The notes under the pieces are model-generated. The model was not told the origin of the DNA, made no database searches, and saw only the letters and a program-made list of their open reading frames with translations. Positions 1-12,477 of a stretch of DNA of 64,000 bases are shown here, in pieces. Numbering within the stretch: position 1 is the first letter of the stretch; each line of letters begins with the position of its first letter. The position numbers were made by a program, and so were the translations under genes. Origin of the DNA: Zoroaster sp. YZ-2022 (taxonomy: Eukaryota > Echinodermata > Asteroidea > Forcipulatida > Zoroasteridae); assembly GCA_029582265.1 (NCBI GenBank), contig CM055816.1:99789039-99853038 (forward strand). The letters are read 5' to 3'.

Positions 1-354
1 GATAGCTGCTCTTACTCCGGCACGGAACACAAAACGTATCATTACAAGTTCACATCAAAGAACTGTCTGCCAACTGTGGAATGTTGAATGTATCAATTTG
101 GGATTAGAGCCAAGACAAGAGTTGGGGCTATTGTTCAGTTGACAATGAATGACAGGTTGTGGTTTTACACTCCCAAACCAGGGACCTTATTCACGAAGCA
201 TCCGCACGCTTTAACGGATCCGTTAAGCCTCCGTTATGGTTTGCGCCATATTCACGAAGTAACCGCAGAACACGTCCGTAAAAGAGCAATTGTTTTGCAG
301 GAACTCCAGCGTTCCCGTAAATGCTTACGGGTCTCCGCATAGCGCTAAAATGAA

Positions 355-1926
355 ATGGCGGCAGTGTTTGTGGTTCTGCTGGAGGAGGAAAACAGGCGTG
401 CTCTTCGCCGCCAGCGAGTATTTCGGGATAGGTTACAGCCACTGGACATTTATGATGATGTGGAACTGATAAAGAGGTATCGAATGCCAAGGCATGTACT
501 GTTGGAGGTGATAGATTTGATCCGTGATCAAGTTGAACATCCAACAAAGAGGTCACATGCAATACCCGCCACGCTACAGATCATAACAGCCCTCCGATTT
601 TTCGCCGAAGGTTCTTTCCAATTAACAAGTGGAGATTTAAGTGGAATTAGTCAGCCGTCAACTTCTCGGGTCGCAACTGCCCTTCAAAGAATTTCGCCAC
701 AAATAATTCGATTTCCGAGGAACATAGCCAGTCAGAATGCGATCAAAGAAGGTTTCTACGATGAACGTCGTCGTCGGATTCCAAACGTTTTGGGATGCCT
801 TGATGGATCACTTGTCGAGATTAAATGTCCTGCACGTGACGAAGGTGCCTACATATGCAGACATAACTACCATGCTATAAATGTCCAGGGGGTTTGCGAC
901 CACCAGAAGAAGTTCACCAATATTGTTGCCCAGTGGCCAGGCTCGACCCATGATTCGTTTATGTGGACTCACTCAAGCCTCAACCACCAACTAGCCAACG
1001 GTGTTGTAAACGATGGTCACCTTCTGGGCGATTCTGCGTACCCCCTTCGATCATGGCTGCTAACACCAGCACCACAACCTGATGATGATGCAGAACGTCG
1101 GTACAATATTCATCACCGAAGAATCCGACAGAACATCGAGGGAACTTTTGGCCGATGGAAAATGAGGTGGCAGTGCCTGCATAGCGAAGGTAGGCGTTTA
1201 CGCTGTCAGTAGAAGGCCTACAAGTGTATGTATATGTGAACTCTGCCAGCCAGGAGCCATCGCATCTTTCTGGATGCAACTCTAAACTTGTGAAATTGTG
1301 CTGTCATCCAGAAAGTAGCATTGTCTCTTGACATATTTTCAAGTAATTTAGAATTAACTGACAACCACCTTCTGTAATGCACAATAAAAAATCATGTGGT
1401 CGACGTCAGTGAAAGTATCGTAACAAATAAAGCTTAATGGTTATTTACTATTGCACGGAAATGTTTTTGTGATGACTGTAAATTCGTTTGGATGCCGGAT
1501 CGTGTTAATCGAAGACTGTTTCCGATAGTGTAAGATGTACACCACCCTAGACAAATTTCAAGAAATCGTTCCTTAGTTTTACAAAATAACCAGTGCACTG
1601 TGGAAAAAAAAAAAAATTCGCAAAGACTTTGAAATGTAGGCCGCAATCAGCTAACATATGTATTTTGGATTCATAACAAATCGACTACATTTTGATTTTA
1701 CAATTCAGGTGGTATCCTTAACCTTCGGCCAGAGCGTTGCTGCAAGATCATTGTGGCTATGGCAGTGCTACATAATATCTGTGAAGATCATGGCCTACCC
1801 GTGCCGGCAGTAGTTCCTGACCCTAGGGATAACCCCGACTTTGACGATAACCCACCCATCGTGGATGAGGACGCCGACGGCATTGTTAGAAGGGCAGGGC
1901 TAATAAGAGAATATTTCTGGAACTGA
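355..1926 (+). CDS. Harbinger transposase, two exons, DDE_Tnp_4 type
   Basis: This is predicted to be the nuclease that excises and inserts the element, working with the Myb-like protein encoded by the same transposon. Exon 1 is 355-1189, exon 2 is 1709-1926. The donor GAAG|GTAGGC and the acceptor TTCAG join in phase to give ~350 residues. Visible motifs are an N-terminal helical region, GCLDGSLVEI (first acidic residue), WPGSTHDSF, LLGDSAYPL (second) and NIEGTFGRWK (third, E). Exon 2 contributes the C-terminal IIVAMAVLHNIC motif common in this family, followed by an acidic tail and EYFWN. The start is the first ATG in frame, just after the subterminal repeats. No stop or frameshift is seen, so this arm's copy looks intact. 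The right-arm copy is broken. Confidence 0.9.
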
Positions 1927-2355
1927 AAAGGTATGTCATTATTATAGATATTAATCAAATAAAAACGGGGAAAATGCATGTAATGTCCGTTCGGAAACAC
2001 TGTCAACTGATAGATGGCAGCACAATAAAAACTCAATGGATTTCAACATTTGGCTGTGGCTGCTGCCATGTGGAAATGTTTATTCGTCTCTCTTACATTT
2101 GACTCTCGTTAATTAAAATAACATAGCCGCCTAATCTGCTTCGGTTTTAAAGGAATACAAAATAACTCACACATTTAATAGTAACTGGATCAAAATTAAC
2201 GTTTCTATAATGTTCCCGACCTTTGGGGGCCAAATATATAGGTACAGAACTGGAAAATATATAGAGTTAGTAAACTTTAGAAACTCTCATGTTATAATAA
2301 AATAGTGCAAAAACAATTGTATTAAACGGGATATATATGTACTGCAATAATTCTG

Positions 2356-3522
2356 TTATATATCCGAAAAGCTATCAAACAAATTTCTCAGGGTAGTGGT
2401 TGAGCCTCCCGGGACATCATTTCCTGGCTGGAATGTTGCCACTACGTTATGATCTTGCAAATTCTGCTGATGTAGACGCAGTTTATTTCTTTCAATTTCT
2501 ACCAGCTGTTCAAGCGCATGCAACTTTTTTCTTCGATTGCCAAACGACGTTTTTCAACTTCAAGCCTCTCCTTTTCCACTTTCAGGAGTTCAGTGCTAGC
2601 AGTACCACTGGTGATAGTTGACGGCAATGGACTACACGTGCGTGAACTCCGTGCACTACCATCACCCATGCTTGTCGGCTTGGCTGCACGGATGACGCGA
2701 AGGTGTGGTCATCCCCCGACTGGTCATCTAGGTCATCGTCTGATTGAAACGGTGGTACCGATACAGTGGCAGCAGCATGGGACACCTACACGAATTAAAT
2801 AATTCAGTAAAAACAAATAAACAAAAGTTAGATCTTTAACATTGTGTTCGGATCACAGAATCAAAGCCACTTTTTATCTGTTGATTATTTTGTAAGTGCA
2901 TTGGCTTTTGTTACTGAAGTTTAAATGTAGAGTATACATGTACATAGATTGAATAAAAGAAGGAACTAAGTTGGAAACATTCCATACAGGCTTCATTTGT
3001 AATGGTCACTTATAGTCGTGTCCTATTTGCTTCCTGTAGGAAAAATATCCAATTGTTTTTTTTTAAATGCCGGGTCTCTTCTACCTTTGATTTCTTTACT
3101 GGTGGCGGCATTGCATCAGGCTCGGCCGTATCGAATCCTCCATCTATCCCGTAAACCTTGGTGGTACCCATCATTCCGATCACACGTCGATCTCTCTCCG
3201 TCAAATTTTCGTCAGATGTCCCTTCCTCGCGTGGCAAATTTCCAGTTTTTGAGTCCTCCGCTCTTGCTTTATTGGCCTTTTTCTTTGATCTCCCCTGCAT
3301 GTCATCCCACCTTTTCTTTAGTTCTTCCACCGTTCTGATGCACGGAGAGATAGCGTTGATTTTGGTGCAGATTCCCTTCCAACACTCGTTCTTTCTTCGA
3401 AGGGTTACTTGGTCCGAGAACTTTGACTTTATTACGCCGTAGTTGACCTCGATGAGGTCCAAAAGTCTATTGACTTCATTGTCAGTAAATTTGGGTTTCC
3501 TTAGCCTCTTTTTCTCACTCAT
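2356..3522 (-). pseudogene. Harbinger Myb/SANT-like protein, frameshifted
   Basis: In Harbinger elements the second gene encodes a DNA-binding, nuclear-import partner of the transposase. Exon 1 (3522-3085) starts MSEKKRLRKPKF and holds a Myb/SANT-like fold with W residues in NECWKGI and KKRWDDMQGR, then a basic KKKANKARAE stretch. The donor is CAAAG|GTAGAA. Exon 2 (2785-2356) starts VSHAAATV and ends in a long charged coiled coil (LLKVEKERLEVEKRR) finishing DSFSDI. A deletion near the VQP codons shifts the frame in this arm, separating exon 2 into two frames. An upstream in-frame ATG at 3600 exists, but 3522 better matches where the conserved region starts. Confidence 0.85.
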
Positions 3523-3873
3523 TTCGAACAGCGTGAAGAAAGCGAAAGCGTCAAGAAACCGCGCCACTTCAATAAGACTGCACAAGTATGCGACCATCAA
3601 TTCCGATCAATACCGTACCACCGCGCGATTAAATAACAATTCATGCATGTATAGAAACGCTTATGAATTGTTACATAATCACGCAGGCGCTTCATTCACC
3701 CGTAAAGCTCGTTGAACGACACCAACATTATTAGCGGATCTCCGCAAGTTTACCGATACCTAACGGAACCTTTCGTGAATACGGCGTAGCGCAATTATAA
3801 TGTATCCGTTAGGCCATCCGCAAAGGATGTTACGGACCCGGTAATAGCGGATGCTTCGTGAATAAGGTCCCAG

Positions 3874-4699
3874 GTGACATTAACCTCTGGGACCTAGTTC
3901 TTGGCTGGTTTCCAAGACGTGGGTACCCCGCTCATCTGGTTTTTGCCTAAGTAGTGTGGCAGGGAACCAGTGTCAATGTGTTTAACGTTGAATGTCATAA
4001 ATAGATCGCGGCAGGCCACATATTTGCAAATGCGGCGCATCAAACACATTCTCGTGAAAAGAAACAAAGTTGCCGGCCAATTAAAATTTATCAATAAAGC
4101 TTCCCACAAGATGAAATAAATCACTCGGTGGCAACAAATTATTGTTCACAATTAGTTCTGGAACTGAAGAAAGGAAATTTTGTGGCGTTTTTTTTTTCAC
4201 CATGGAATAAATTATAGCGTATTGGCCGATTTATAGCATTCAAACATTCAACTGAGCTGCTCAGAAGAGCCAAGCAGGTCACTTCTTCAGACCTTAGAGC
4301 TTAGGAGCCCATAAATTTTAATGCTAAAATACGTAAGAGCATTATTATTTTTATTTATTTATTTATTTTTTGCGGGGGTGCTCAGATATCAAACATAGAA
4401 AGACCTAACATGTACTTCATTTGTCATTATGCAGTCAAGATTCATGAGTCACTCATGATTGACTCATGACTCTTGAATCAACCAAAATTATATCTGAAAT
4501 ATTGGTCATAATTTTTTTGCAAAAATGTTCCAAAATAAGGCTCAGATTGCACCAGAGAGCATCTAAAACCCCTGAGCTTCCAGGGCCCTTAAGCGGGCCC
4601 TGGAACCCGGCCGTGAGGGACTTCGCGCTCGTCATGTGCGCTTCGCGCACATAGCCCCCGCTTCACTCATTCTGAATTTCTGCCCTTTCGTGTTGGCAG
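3874..4699. other. Spacer between Harbinger and Helentron exon
   Basis: No supported gene. It contains a (TTTA)n-rich stretch near 4350, short palindromic 'atgagtcactcatgattgactcatg' type sequence near 4444 and a GC-rich patch near 4580-4650. It ends in a splice-acceptor-like TTGGCAG at 4699. It probably includes Helentron intron sequence. The mirrored copy is at 19,579-20,406. Confidence 0.6.
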
Positions 4700-5237
4700 G
4701 TATGTGATGATGGCAAATTGTGGATGGTTAGTAAAGTAGATCGTTACAAAGCAAGACCAGATACAAGTGCATTTGAACCAATGTGCTTAGCTACATTTTG
4801 TTCAGAATATAGAGTCATATACAAAGGAGATATGTGTAAAGTATCTAGCGATAGGAGAAAGTCAGAAATGTATGCGTTGAAGAATGATTTGGGACACATA
4901 CAGAAACGTTCTAGAACTGATCCAGCTGTCATTAGGTATCCAAGATTTTCAGTCATGAAGTCTTCTGAGAAGTACTATCGTAGTATGCTACAGGTATTTC
5001 TTCCATACAGCGTTGATGTTCAATTAAAACCAGCACAATTTGAAACGTATGAGGAATTTTATAACAATGGCTTTGTCAGTGTACTGGGTAGTTTACAGTC
5101 AGTAAAGTCTATTGTGGAAAGTAATCGGTGCAGATTTGAAGTTGATATTGATTCATTGGAGGATGCAGAAGAACATCTTCAGAAGTTTGGTCCACAGGAA
5201 GATGCACGGGCATTAATCAGTCCAGAAACTGAAATAC
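4700..5237 (+). pseudogene. Helentron helicase exon (pre-helicase part), interrupted
   Basis: The reading frame after the TTGGCAG acceptor begins VCDDGKLWMVSKVDRYKARP and continues to SPETEI, where the Gypsy LTR cuts it. Motifs such as FCSEYRVIYKGD, AVIRYPRFSV, YYRSMLQVFLPY, TYEEFYNNG and FGPQEDARAL match the region just upstream of the PIF1 helicase core in Helitron/Helentron proteins. That identification comes from my knowledge of the family. Such proteins drive rolling-circle transposition. The continuation of the gene is seen only beside the right-arm Gypsy (14,274 downward). Compared with the right arm, this copy retains 11 extra codons after VLGS. Confidence 0.85.
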
Positions 5238-6049
5238 TGTAACGGACCAAGTGGTCAAAGTGTGGGGCTGCCCGGAAGAGCAGCGACTACGCACATTCTA
5301 AAAAAAAAAAAAAATTACTAAAATAAGCCACAAAGCAACAAAAATGACCCACGCGTGGCAAACAGGAAATCCGGAGGGCCCTCCAGTCACTTGGAAAGAT
5401 TTAATTAAATAATGAAATCATGTACATACAGTAATAATTAAAGTGCTTATGAACTAATGTTGGATAAATTAATGGGGGCAGAGACCAAGTAAGCGAGTGG
5501 TGCTAGGGGGGCTGGTGTACCTTGCACTAAACGTGCCTAATAAAAAAAAATGATAACACGCCAAAAATAACTATGAGAGAACTTATAAAAATAATTTAGA
5601 AACCATACCTGAAACCATAAATGAAACTCAACAGAACCCTCAAAAAGAATGGTTGCCTCCAACCCTCACATGTTGATGTTTGAAATGCACTGCCAACGCC
5701 CCACCAACACCACTAAGCTTTTATACCCAGCCTCTGCCCGCCAGACTAACCCCCCCAAAGAAACTCTATGCAAATAAATGGCTGGTAAGAAAAGGAACTT
5801 GGCTGGTAGAAGAAACACAATAAAACCTAATCCCAAGTAATCCCTTTAACTAACTCAATTCTAAAGAAACAAAACAAAAGCTCTCCTGGCCCCAGCCAGT
5901 TTAAAAAGATTGAATGTGCTTATACCTGGATTCTTGTGGAGACCCAAGACAATAGGGACAAAAGGTCTCCACAAGAGATTTCTAAAGAGGGTGCTCCACA
6001 AGTATGCGTTTTTAAGAATGTGTCCACCATTGAATGCACATCTGTTACA
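5238..6049 (-). repeat. Gypsy 3' LTR, with adjacent polypurine tract
   Basis: An ~812-bp LTR bounded by inverted TGTAAC/GTTACA ends. A TATAAAA box on the minus strand lies near 5719-5726 within a GGGTATAAAAGC context, likely the LTR promoter. The internal side at 6050-6064 is a polypurine tract (minus-strand GAGGGAGGGGGTAGT), the expected start point of plus-strand DNA synthesis. The region 6065-6720 is the 3' untranslated part and shows no gene. Confidence 0.9.
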
Positions 6050-6720
6050 ACTACCCCCTCCCTCAACAAATATCACATAATGCAAGTTCAAATGGCAACA
6101 GCAATATTCCACATTCAGTAAGAATCATACCAAAAGTCTAAAACTGCTTCCAGTTCAATTCAAACTAACCAGAAACATCAAAGTAGCCCTGACTACAAGT
6201 CTTAGAGAAAATCATTAAAATGTAAGTCTTCTTTTCTGAAAGACACAAATTTCTATCTCTGCTAAGCTGCAGAAATCCCATAATGTACAAAAACTAAATT
6301 TGCACCTTGTATCAAAATTCACATATATATATATATTTTTTTTTTTAACATGGAAACGTCCGCTCAATGTTCTTGATGTGTATAAAAACAAACGTCGGAT
6401 TAATTAAAAAAAACTTTTTTTTTCTTTTTTTTAAATTTCACTCTTGGTCAAAATATGGAAATGCTCTTTTGGGGCTTTTTTTTCTGCTCTTCATTTCCAA
6501 CTTTCACAAAATTTCAACCAAGCAAAAGATATTTCGAAACTTCTGGCAAATTAATTAAAATTGTGCGATAAGGATAAGACCACACCCTGCAGCATTTTTG
6601 ACCACCCTAATTATGAATATTTAAATACATATTGTTGTTGTCTTATGGCACTGGTTTGTCATGTCAAATGCACCGAGTTGCAGTCCAAATGTTCTTAAAT
6701 GTTCTTGAGCATCCTTGATA

Positions 6721-9700
6721 CTAGGTAACAAAGTTTTGCATCCATTGTGGGGGTCGGTTTATCCTACCAGTTCGTGTTGTTCTATAAGTTGCGATTACTG
6801 GTACTCCCTGGTCTATTGGGATCGCAAAGTAATCATCACCATTAGAGTCAGGCACATACACTATAGCCTCTTGCCCTGTTGAATCTACATCAGTATGAAA
6901 GCTGTTGTCATTATCTGTGTTCACAGTAGCAAAGTTCTCTCCAATGACGTGATCAGTGTCATCAGAAACTTGGTCTGATGAACAAGGTAAATGCCTATCG
7001 GAAGCATCTGCAGCTTGCAATCCGATAAAATCTCTCCCAAGATCTTCAGATTCACCATCTCTCATGATGCAGGGCTTAAGTCGATCATAGTGTACTACTT
7101 GTCGTGGCTTTGATACATTGGGGATTTGTACCAAGTAGTTTGCTTCAGAATATTTCTTCAGTATCTTACACGGCTCTTTCCAGCGGCTTCGGAGCTTGGG
7201 ACTTAATCCCACATGTCGTTCCGAGCAGTATAACCATACTCTATCACCAGGTTTGTATGGACTGCCATGTAGCCGTGAATCATAAAGTTTCTTGTGTCGC
7301 CTCTGCTCTCCAGTTGAATGTTGACGAGCTACTTCAAATGCATGTTGGAACTTCTCATGCACCTGCATACCATACGACTGTGGACTATGAAAAGGTGCAT
7401 CTGGTGATCTACCTGCAAGAACATCTAGAGGCAAGTTAACTTCACGCCCAAACATAAGATTATTTGGTGTAAACCCGGTAGTCTCTTGCTGTGAAGCCCG
7501 GTATGCCATAAGAACATAATTATGGTAAATGAATGTCCCAGTCAGTTTGATCATTTCTACAGTACATGCTTAGCATTGTTTCTAAAGTTCGATTAAAACG
7601 TTCTACTAATCCATCAGATTGAGGGTGGTATGCTGTAGTTCTGGTCTTATCTATATCTAGCAAATTACACAAGCTACAAAATAACACAGGCTCGAAATTG
7701 GAACCCTGGTCACTATGAATCTGGAGGGGTACCCCATACCTACATATAAATTCAGTGACTAATACCTCAGCTACGGTTTCTGCCTGTTGATTAGGGAGTG
7801 CAAACGCTTCGGACCACTTCGTAAAATAGTCCATAATGACTAGAATGTACCTATTACCTTTCTGGGATAAGGGAAGTGGACCAATCACGTCCAATGCTAT
7901 ACGCTCAAACGGGGCACCGACTGGAGCAAGATGCAAGGCGGCTCTACGCTTTTGCTTAGGCGATTTTCTTGCTTGGCAATGATTGCAGCTACTCACCCAT
8001 AATTCTACCGTGTTACGATAACCAACCCAATAGAAATTCTTTTGGATTTTTCTAAAAGTGCGTACTTGCCCTAGATGACCACCTGTACGACCATCATGAG
8101 CATGTTTAAGTACCTCTTTCTGTAAGATTGTGGGAACTACGAGCTGCCAGACTGACCGTACTTTATTGTTAACCATACGACGACAAAGGATACCATCTCT
8201 CAGCTCAAGCTGCTTCCATTGAAACCACAGCGACTTGGTTTGGCGGGACAGTCCTACCACATTCTTACCGGGTGGACCATCTTTACAACCTGCTTCAAGC
8301 CAATCGATGATTGGGGTGAGGCTTGGGTCTTGCGCTGAGCTTCACGGACGGCGTCATGGTCCCAACCTGTGACTAGAAAAATTCCACAACAACTTCCAGA
8401 AGTAGTTTCTGGAGATATTAAGTTAGAAATTATTAATTTGGTTAGACATATCTTTGTGTGGGTATCTGGAAAGAGCATCAGCATTTTGATGTTTCAACCC
8501 CTGACGATGTTGAATTGAAAAGTCGAACGTGCCATTTGTCCCTCAGGTTCTTTGAAGTTCATCAACCATTGTAATGAGGCATGATCTGTGCGGACTAGAA
8601 CATTTCTTCCATACAAATAATGGCGAAAATGTTTGACGTAGGTGACAACTGCAAGTAATTCCTTCCTAGTGACACTATATCGACGTTCACACTTACTCAA
8701 TTTCCGACTAGCATAACAGATGACATGTTTTTTACCACCAACCTCTTGGGATAATACCGCACCGGTGCCTTCCCCACTTGCGTCAGTGTCAATGATGAAT
8801 GGCCTACTGAAGTCTGGATACGACAATACCGGCGAAGTTACAAGTGCCTTTCGCAACTGACTGAAGGATCTCTCACATTCTTCCGACCAGTGGAAACTCA
8901 CATCGTTCTGCGTCAGACGGTGTAGAGGGGCAGCAATCTGGGCAAAGTTGTAGACGAACCGCCTGTAATATGAGCACAAACCCAAAAAGCTACGGACCTC
9001 CTTCAGGCTAGTCGGTGTTGGCCAACCTACCACCTGCCGTACTTTATCTGGATCTGTGGAAATACCCTGTTTCGACACTATATGTCCAAGATAAAGGACT
9101 TGGGTTTGAAAAAAAGAACATTTTTTTGGCTTTAGTTTTAAACCAGCATGTTCAAGTCGTCCAAGAACGGAATCTAAACGTGCAAGGTGCTCGTCAAAGG
9201 TCTTTGCAAATACTATAATGTCGTCAAGGTAAATAAGACAAACTTCCCAGTGGAGGCCAGATAGTACCCGCTCCATGAGACGCTCAAAGGTGGCCGGAGC
9301 ATTACAAAGCCCAAAGGGCATGACATTAAATTCATATAACCCAGTGCCAACAGAAAAAGCAGTTTTTGGACGATCGGCCGGATCTATTTCAACCTGCCAG
9401 TATCCACTAGCAAGATCTAGTGTACTGAACCATTGGGCCCCATGTAAAGCATCTAGCCTATCATCAATCCTCGGCAGAGGATAAGCGTCTTTCTGAGTGA
9501 TGTCATTTACTTTACGGTAATCGATGCAGAATCTTATACTGCCATCTTTTTTCTTAACTAAGACCACAGGAGAAAGCCAAGTACTTTCTGATGGACTTAC
9601 CGCACCTTGTTCGAGCATGTCAGTGATCTGTTTGTCGACATCTCGTCGCTGATGGAAGGGAACCCGTCTAACCCGCTGCCGGATTGGAGGATGATCGTTA

Positions 9701-10542
9701 ATGTTGATGGAATGATGGACTTGTCGTGTTCGGCCTAGTTTGCCATCCTTAGGAAAGATAGTTCTATGACTTCTGATCAACCCTTCGAGTCGTTCTTTTT
9801 GCTCCTCAGTCAGGTCAGTTGAGCTGCGTTGAATGAGATCAACAATCTCTGGAGAATCTTCAGTTGCCGGAGAAGTAGACCTGCAATCTAATGTCTCTGA
9901 AATATCTTCAACTGGATGAAGCAATCCAACGTTAGTGTTTTTATAAATAGTTATCGGCTCATTCTGAATATTCAAGATTCTGATCGGAATAGACTTGCAA
10001 GAAGTATCAACAAGTGCCCTTGCTACCAGGACACCCTTTTCCTGTAGCATCTTTGTTGTCGGCTCAATCATACCCAGGGACGACCCTCCTCTAACCGTCA
10101 CCTTACCCGGGAGTGTAGACTCTCGGCCTGGCTGAATAGTCACAGTCTGATCTAAAACAATGCGGCAACAGATGGGAGTATCTGTCTCTTTAATACCACG
10201 GATAACCACACCATCGATTGTAAGCTCACCTCTACCTGGGTTGATGATGCTGTCATGGCATTGAAGAAAATCTATTCCCAGTATCCCTGCTGGCTGAATG
10301 TCTGCCACAACTACATCATGATGAACCTTCAGTCTACCTAGCTGAAGTATCACTGGTACCTTGCCATCAACTCTGAGGGGAGCTCCCGTTGCCGTTGTCA
10401 TAGAAAGGTCACAAGAAATGATTTCCTCTCTAATACTTTCTGGAAGTAACTGAAAAATCTGTGAGTTTATGACAGTTTGGGAAGAACCGGTATCAATCAA
10501 CATCTTGACATCAATACCAAAGATTGAAACAAATACAAACAT
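6721..10542 (-). pseudogene. Gypsy pol polyprotein, frameshifted (left copy)
   Basis: Domains in order on the minus strand are as follows. Aspartic protease with LIDTGSSQT. Reverse transcriptase with [32 protein letters not shown] and YLDDIIVF. RNase H with DTDASGEGTG and RTDHASLQW. Integrase with an HHCC-type zinc region (HDGRTGGH...CNHC) and the D-D-E core (LDVIGPL, HSDQGSNF, ERFNRTLE). A GPY/F-like tail (VWLYCSERHVG) follows. The reading frame is broken after RNase H (8494), near 8330 and near 7540. The first and third breaks are shared with the right arm, so the element was already dead before the arms separated. The 8330 break is private to this arm (one missing A). Confidence 0.92.
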
Positions 10543-10561
10543 TGCTGTATGATTAAGAGGA

Positions 10562-11728
10562 TTACGGGTCTGAAAATTTGTTGTGGGTTGTATGTCGACT
10601 CCAGATACAACCGGCCCTAGTTTTCCTGACTTGACGCATTAGAAGGTGCTCTACAAACCTTTTAACATGACCCGCCTTCCCACAGTTGTGACAAATTATG
10701 TTCTGTCGTCGGAGGCGTTGGTCTACCAGTTCCTGCACTACTTTGACCTGTTGATTAACCATCTCTTCTAGTTTAGTAATCCTATCGTCAAGTGTAGTTT
10801 GAGGCAAACTTTTTGTTTCAGGCTCTTTTAAAATGGTTACGCGCTGTGGGGTCTCGGTATTATTGTAATTTTCTGCAACAAAAATATCCTCTTCACGCTG
10901 AGCTATTTTGAGTGCTACCTGCAGTGTGGCTGGATCTGCACGGCGTACTTCAGCGCGAATGGCTTTCGGGCGTAGCGCATCAACAAAATAACCAACTGCT
11001 ACACTTTCTCTGTCAGTGCCCATGCTATTATATGCATTAGCTAGAAGACGCCGGATGTCTTGTGCTAAGGCTGCAAGTTTCTCGCCACTTTGTCGTTCTC
11101 GTTGTTTTAAACGAGACCGATAAGTATCTGCACCATGACTTGGGTTGAAGCGTGCACGAAATTCATCAATCATCTTAACAAAATCTGTTTTACCTCCCTC
11201 AGGCATATTCCTATAAAACTTCAATGCTTCCCCCCTCAAACTCACTGCAAAATGTTTAACCTTCAGAGTTGCGTCCCAACTGTTCAACTCCGCACACAAT
11301 TCGAAATGTACGAGCCAGTCTTTAAAGTCCGAAGACCCATCATAATTTGCAGGTACACGTGGCTGCATTCGTTCTACATAAATTGTGTTTGGATTTGCAG
11401 TAGTTTTATTGGATTTTGAGGTTTTCTTTTTACGCATAGTTACATTGTCTAAAAGTGTTGAACCGCCAAACATAGTCCTAAAGAGGGTGGGCTCATTGGC
11501 TATCGGTTGGCCAAGGGCTGGAGGCAATTTGGAATTTTGATCACCGACAGCCAATGAGTCCCGTTCCGCAGCTGGACCTAGCACCACTTCACTATATAAT
11601 GAACTTATCTCCGCCTCTAAGTCAGCTATATCGTTCCTTACAGATCTAGTATTTATTAATGATTTTCCTAAAATGTCTTCATCATCAGTGACTGAAAGGC
11701 CAATACAGGAGGTTTTCCTGCGTGCCAT
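10562..11728 (-). pseudogene. Gypsy gag with damaged zinc knuckle
   Basis: Gag is the structural protein that packages the retrotransposon RNA. The chosen start is MARRKTSC at 11,728, downstream of the primer site; the longer open frame would begin inside the LTR. A capsid-like region includes YDGSSDFKDWLVHFELCAE and RGEALKFYRNMPE, followed by a coiled coil and a CCHC zinc-knuckle start CHNCGKAGH. A one-base shift in a T run removes the last cysteine of the knuckle and gives an unrelated tail. No gag is present in the right-arm Gypsy, so this is the only copy in the window. Confidence 0.88.
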
Positions 11729-11757
11729 GGTAAACCATTTTTTTTTAAATTGTTTTA

Positions 11758-11775
11758 ATCCCACCGCTGCCACCA
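11758..11775 (-). promoter_or_regulatory. Gypsy primer binding site
   Basis: Four bases inside the 5' LTR end, the minus strand reads TGGTGGCAGCGGTGGGAT. TGG is the expected complement of a tRNA CCA end, and the position is right for priming minus-strand synthesis. I cannot assign the tRNA with confidence; a leucine-type tRNA would be a first guess. Confidence 0.7.
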
Positions 11776-11779
11776 AATT

Positions 11780-12477
11780 TGTAACGGACCAAGTGGTCAA
11801 AGCGTGGGGCTGCCCGGAAGAGCAGCGACTACGCACATTCTTAAAAAAAAATAAAAAATACTAAAATAAGCCACAAAGCAACAAAAATGACCCACGCATG
11901 GCAAACAGGAAATCCGGAGGGCCCTCCAGTCACTTGGAAAGATTTAATTAAATAATGAAATCATGTACATACAGTAATAATTAAAGTGCTTATGAACTAA
12001 TGTTGGATAAGTTAATGGGGGCAGAGACCAAGTAAGCGAGTGGTGCTAGGGGGGGGGGGGGCTGGTGTACCTTGCACTAAACGTGCCTAATACAAAAAAA
12101 TGATAACACGCCAAAAATAACTATGAGGGAACTTATAAAAATAATTTAGAAACCATACCTGAAACCATAAATGAAACTCAACAGAACCCTCAAAAAGAAT
12201 GGTTGCCTCCAACCCTCACATGTCGATGTTTGAAATGCACTGCCAACGCCCCACCAGCACCACTAAGCTTTTATACCCAGCCTCTGCCCCCCCCCCCCCC
12301 CCCAAAAGAAACTATATGCAAATAAATGTCTGGTAAGAAAAGGTACTTGGCTGGTAGAAGAAACACAATAAAACCTAATCCCAAGTAATCCCCTTTAACT
12401 AACTCAATTCTAAAGAAACAAAACAAAAGCTCTCCTGGCCCCAGCCAGTTTAAAAAGATTGAATGTGCTCATACCTG
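11780..12477 (-). repeat. Gypsy 5' LTR, cut by the assembly gap
   Basis: Nearly identical to 5238-6049 over its visible part, including the TATAAAA promoter near 12,270 (minus strand). It has a longer C run (12,286-12,303) and a G run near 12,050. The remaining ~120 bases expected from the other LTRs fall in the N gap. Confidence 0.9.

Larger units (their letters stand above)
182..3870. mobile_element. PIF/Harbinger DNA transposon (left copy)
   Basis: The ends are terminal inverted repeats beginning GGACCTTATTCACGAAG, flanked by a 3-bp target duplication CAG at 179-181 and 3871-3873. CAG fits the CWG preference known for PIF/Harbinger. Inside are the two genes typical of the superfamily: a DDE transposase on the plus strand and a Myb/SANT-like DNA-binding protein on the minus strand, convergently arranged. 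Further subterminal copies of the 'attcacgaa' motif occur just inside both ends. The transposase frame is open, but the Myb-like partner is frameshifted. Confidence 0.93.
44..12477 (+). repeat. Left arm of a ~12-kb inverted repeat
   Basis: Reverse-complementing this block gives the same order of elements as 24,247 back to 14,400: Harbinger, spacer, Helentron exon, Gypsy. Homology begins at base 44, since the first 43 bases do not match the sequence beyond 24,247. It runs to the edge of the N gap at 12,477, which pairs with 14,400. The arms differ by scattered substitutions and small indels, and by a large Gypsy deletion in the right arm. Both carry identical insertion points, so they descend from one locus, either as alleles or as a duplication. 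This is read directly from the sequence; percent identity was not computed. Confidence 0.95.
5238..12477 (-). mobile_element. Gypsy (Metaviridae-type) LTR retrotransposon, left copy
   Basis: The element reads on the minus strand: 5' LTR (11,780 into the gap), primer site, gag, protease, reverse transcriptase, RNase H, integrase, polypurine tract, 3' LTR. LTRs begin TGTAACAG and end GTCCGTTACA. It sits inside the Helentron helicase gene. The flank ATAC at 5234-5237 is the complement of the GTAT duplication seen around the right copy. The 5' LTR runs into the N gap, so the true end is not visible. Gag and pol both carry frameshifts, so the element looks dead. Confidence 0.93.
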
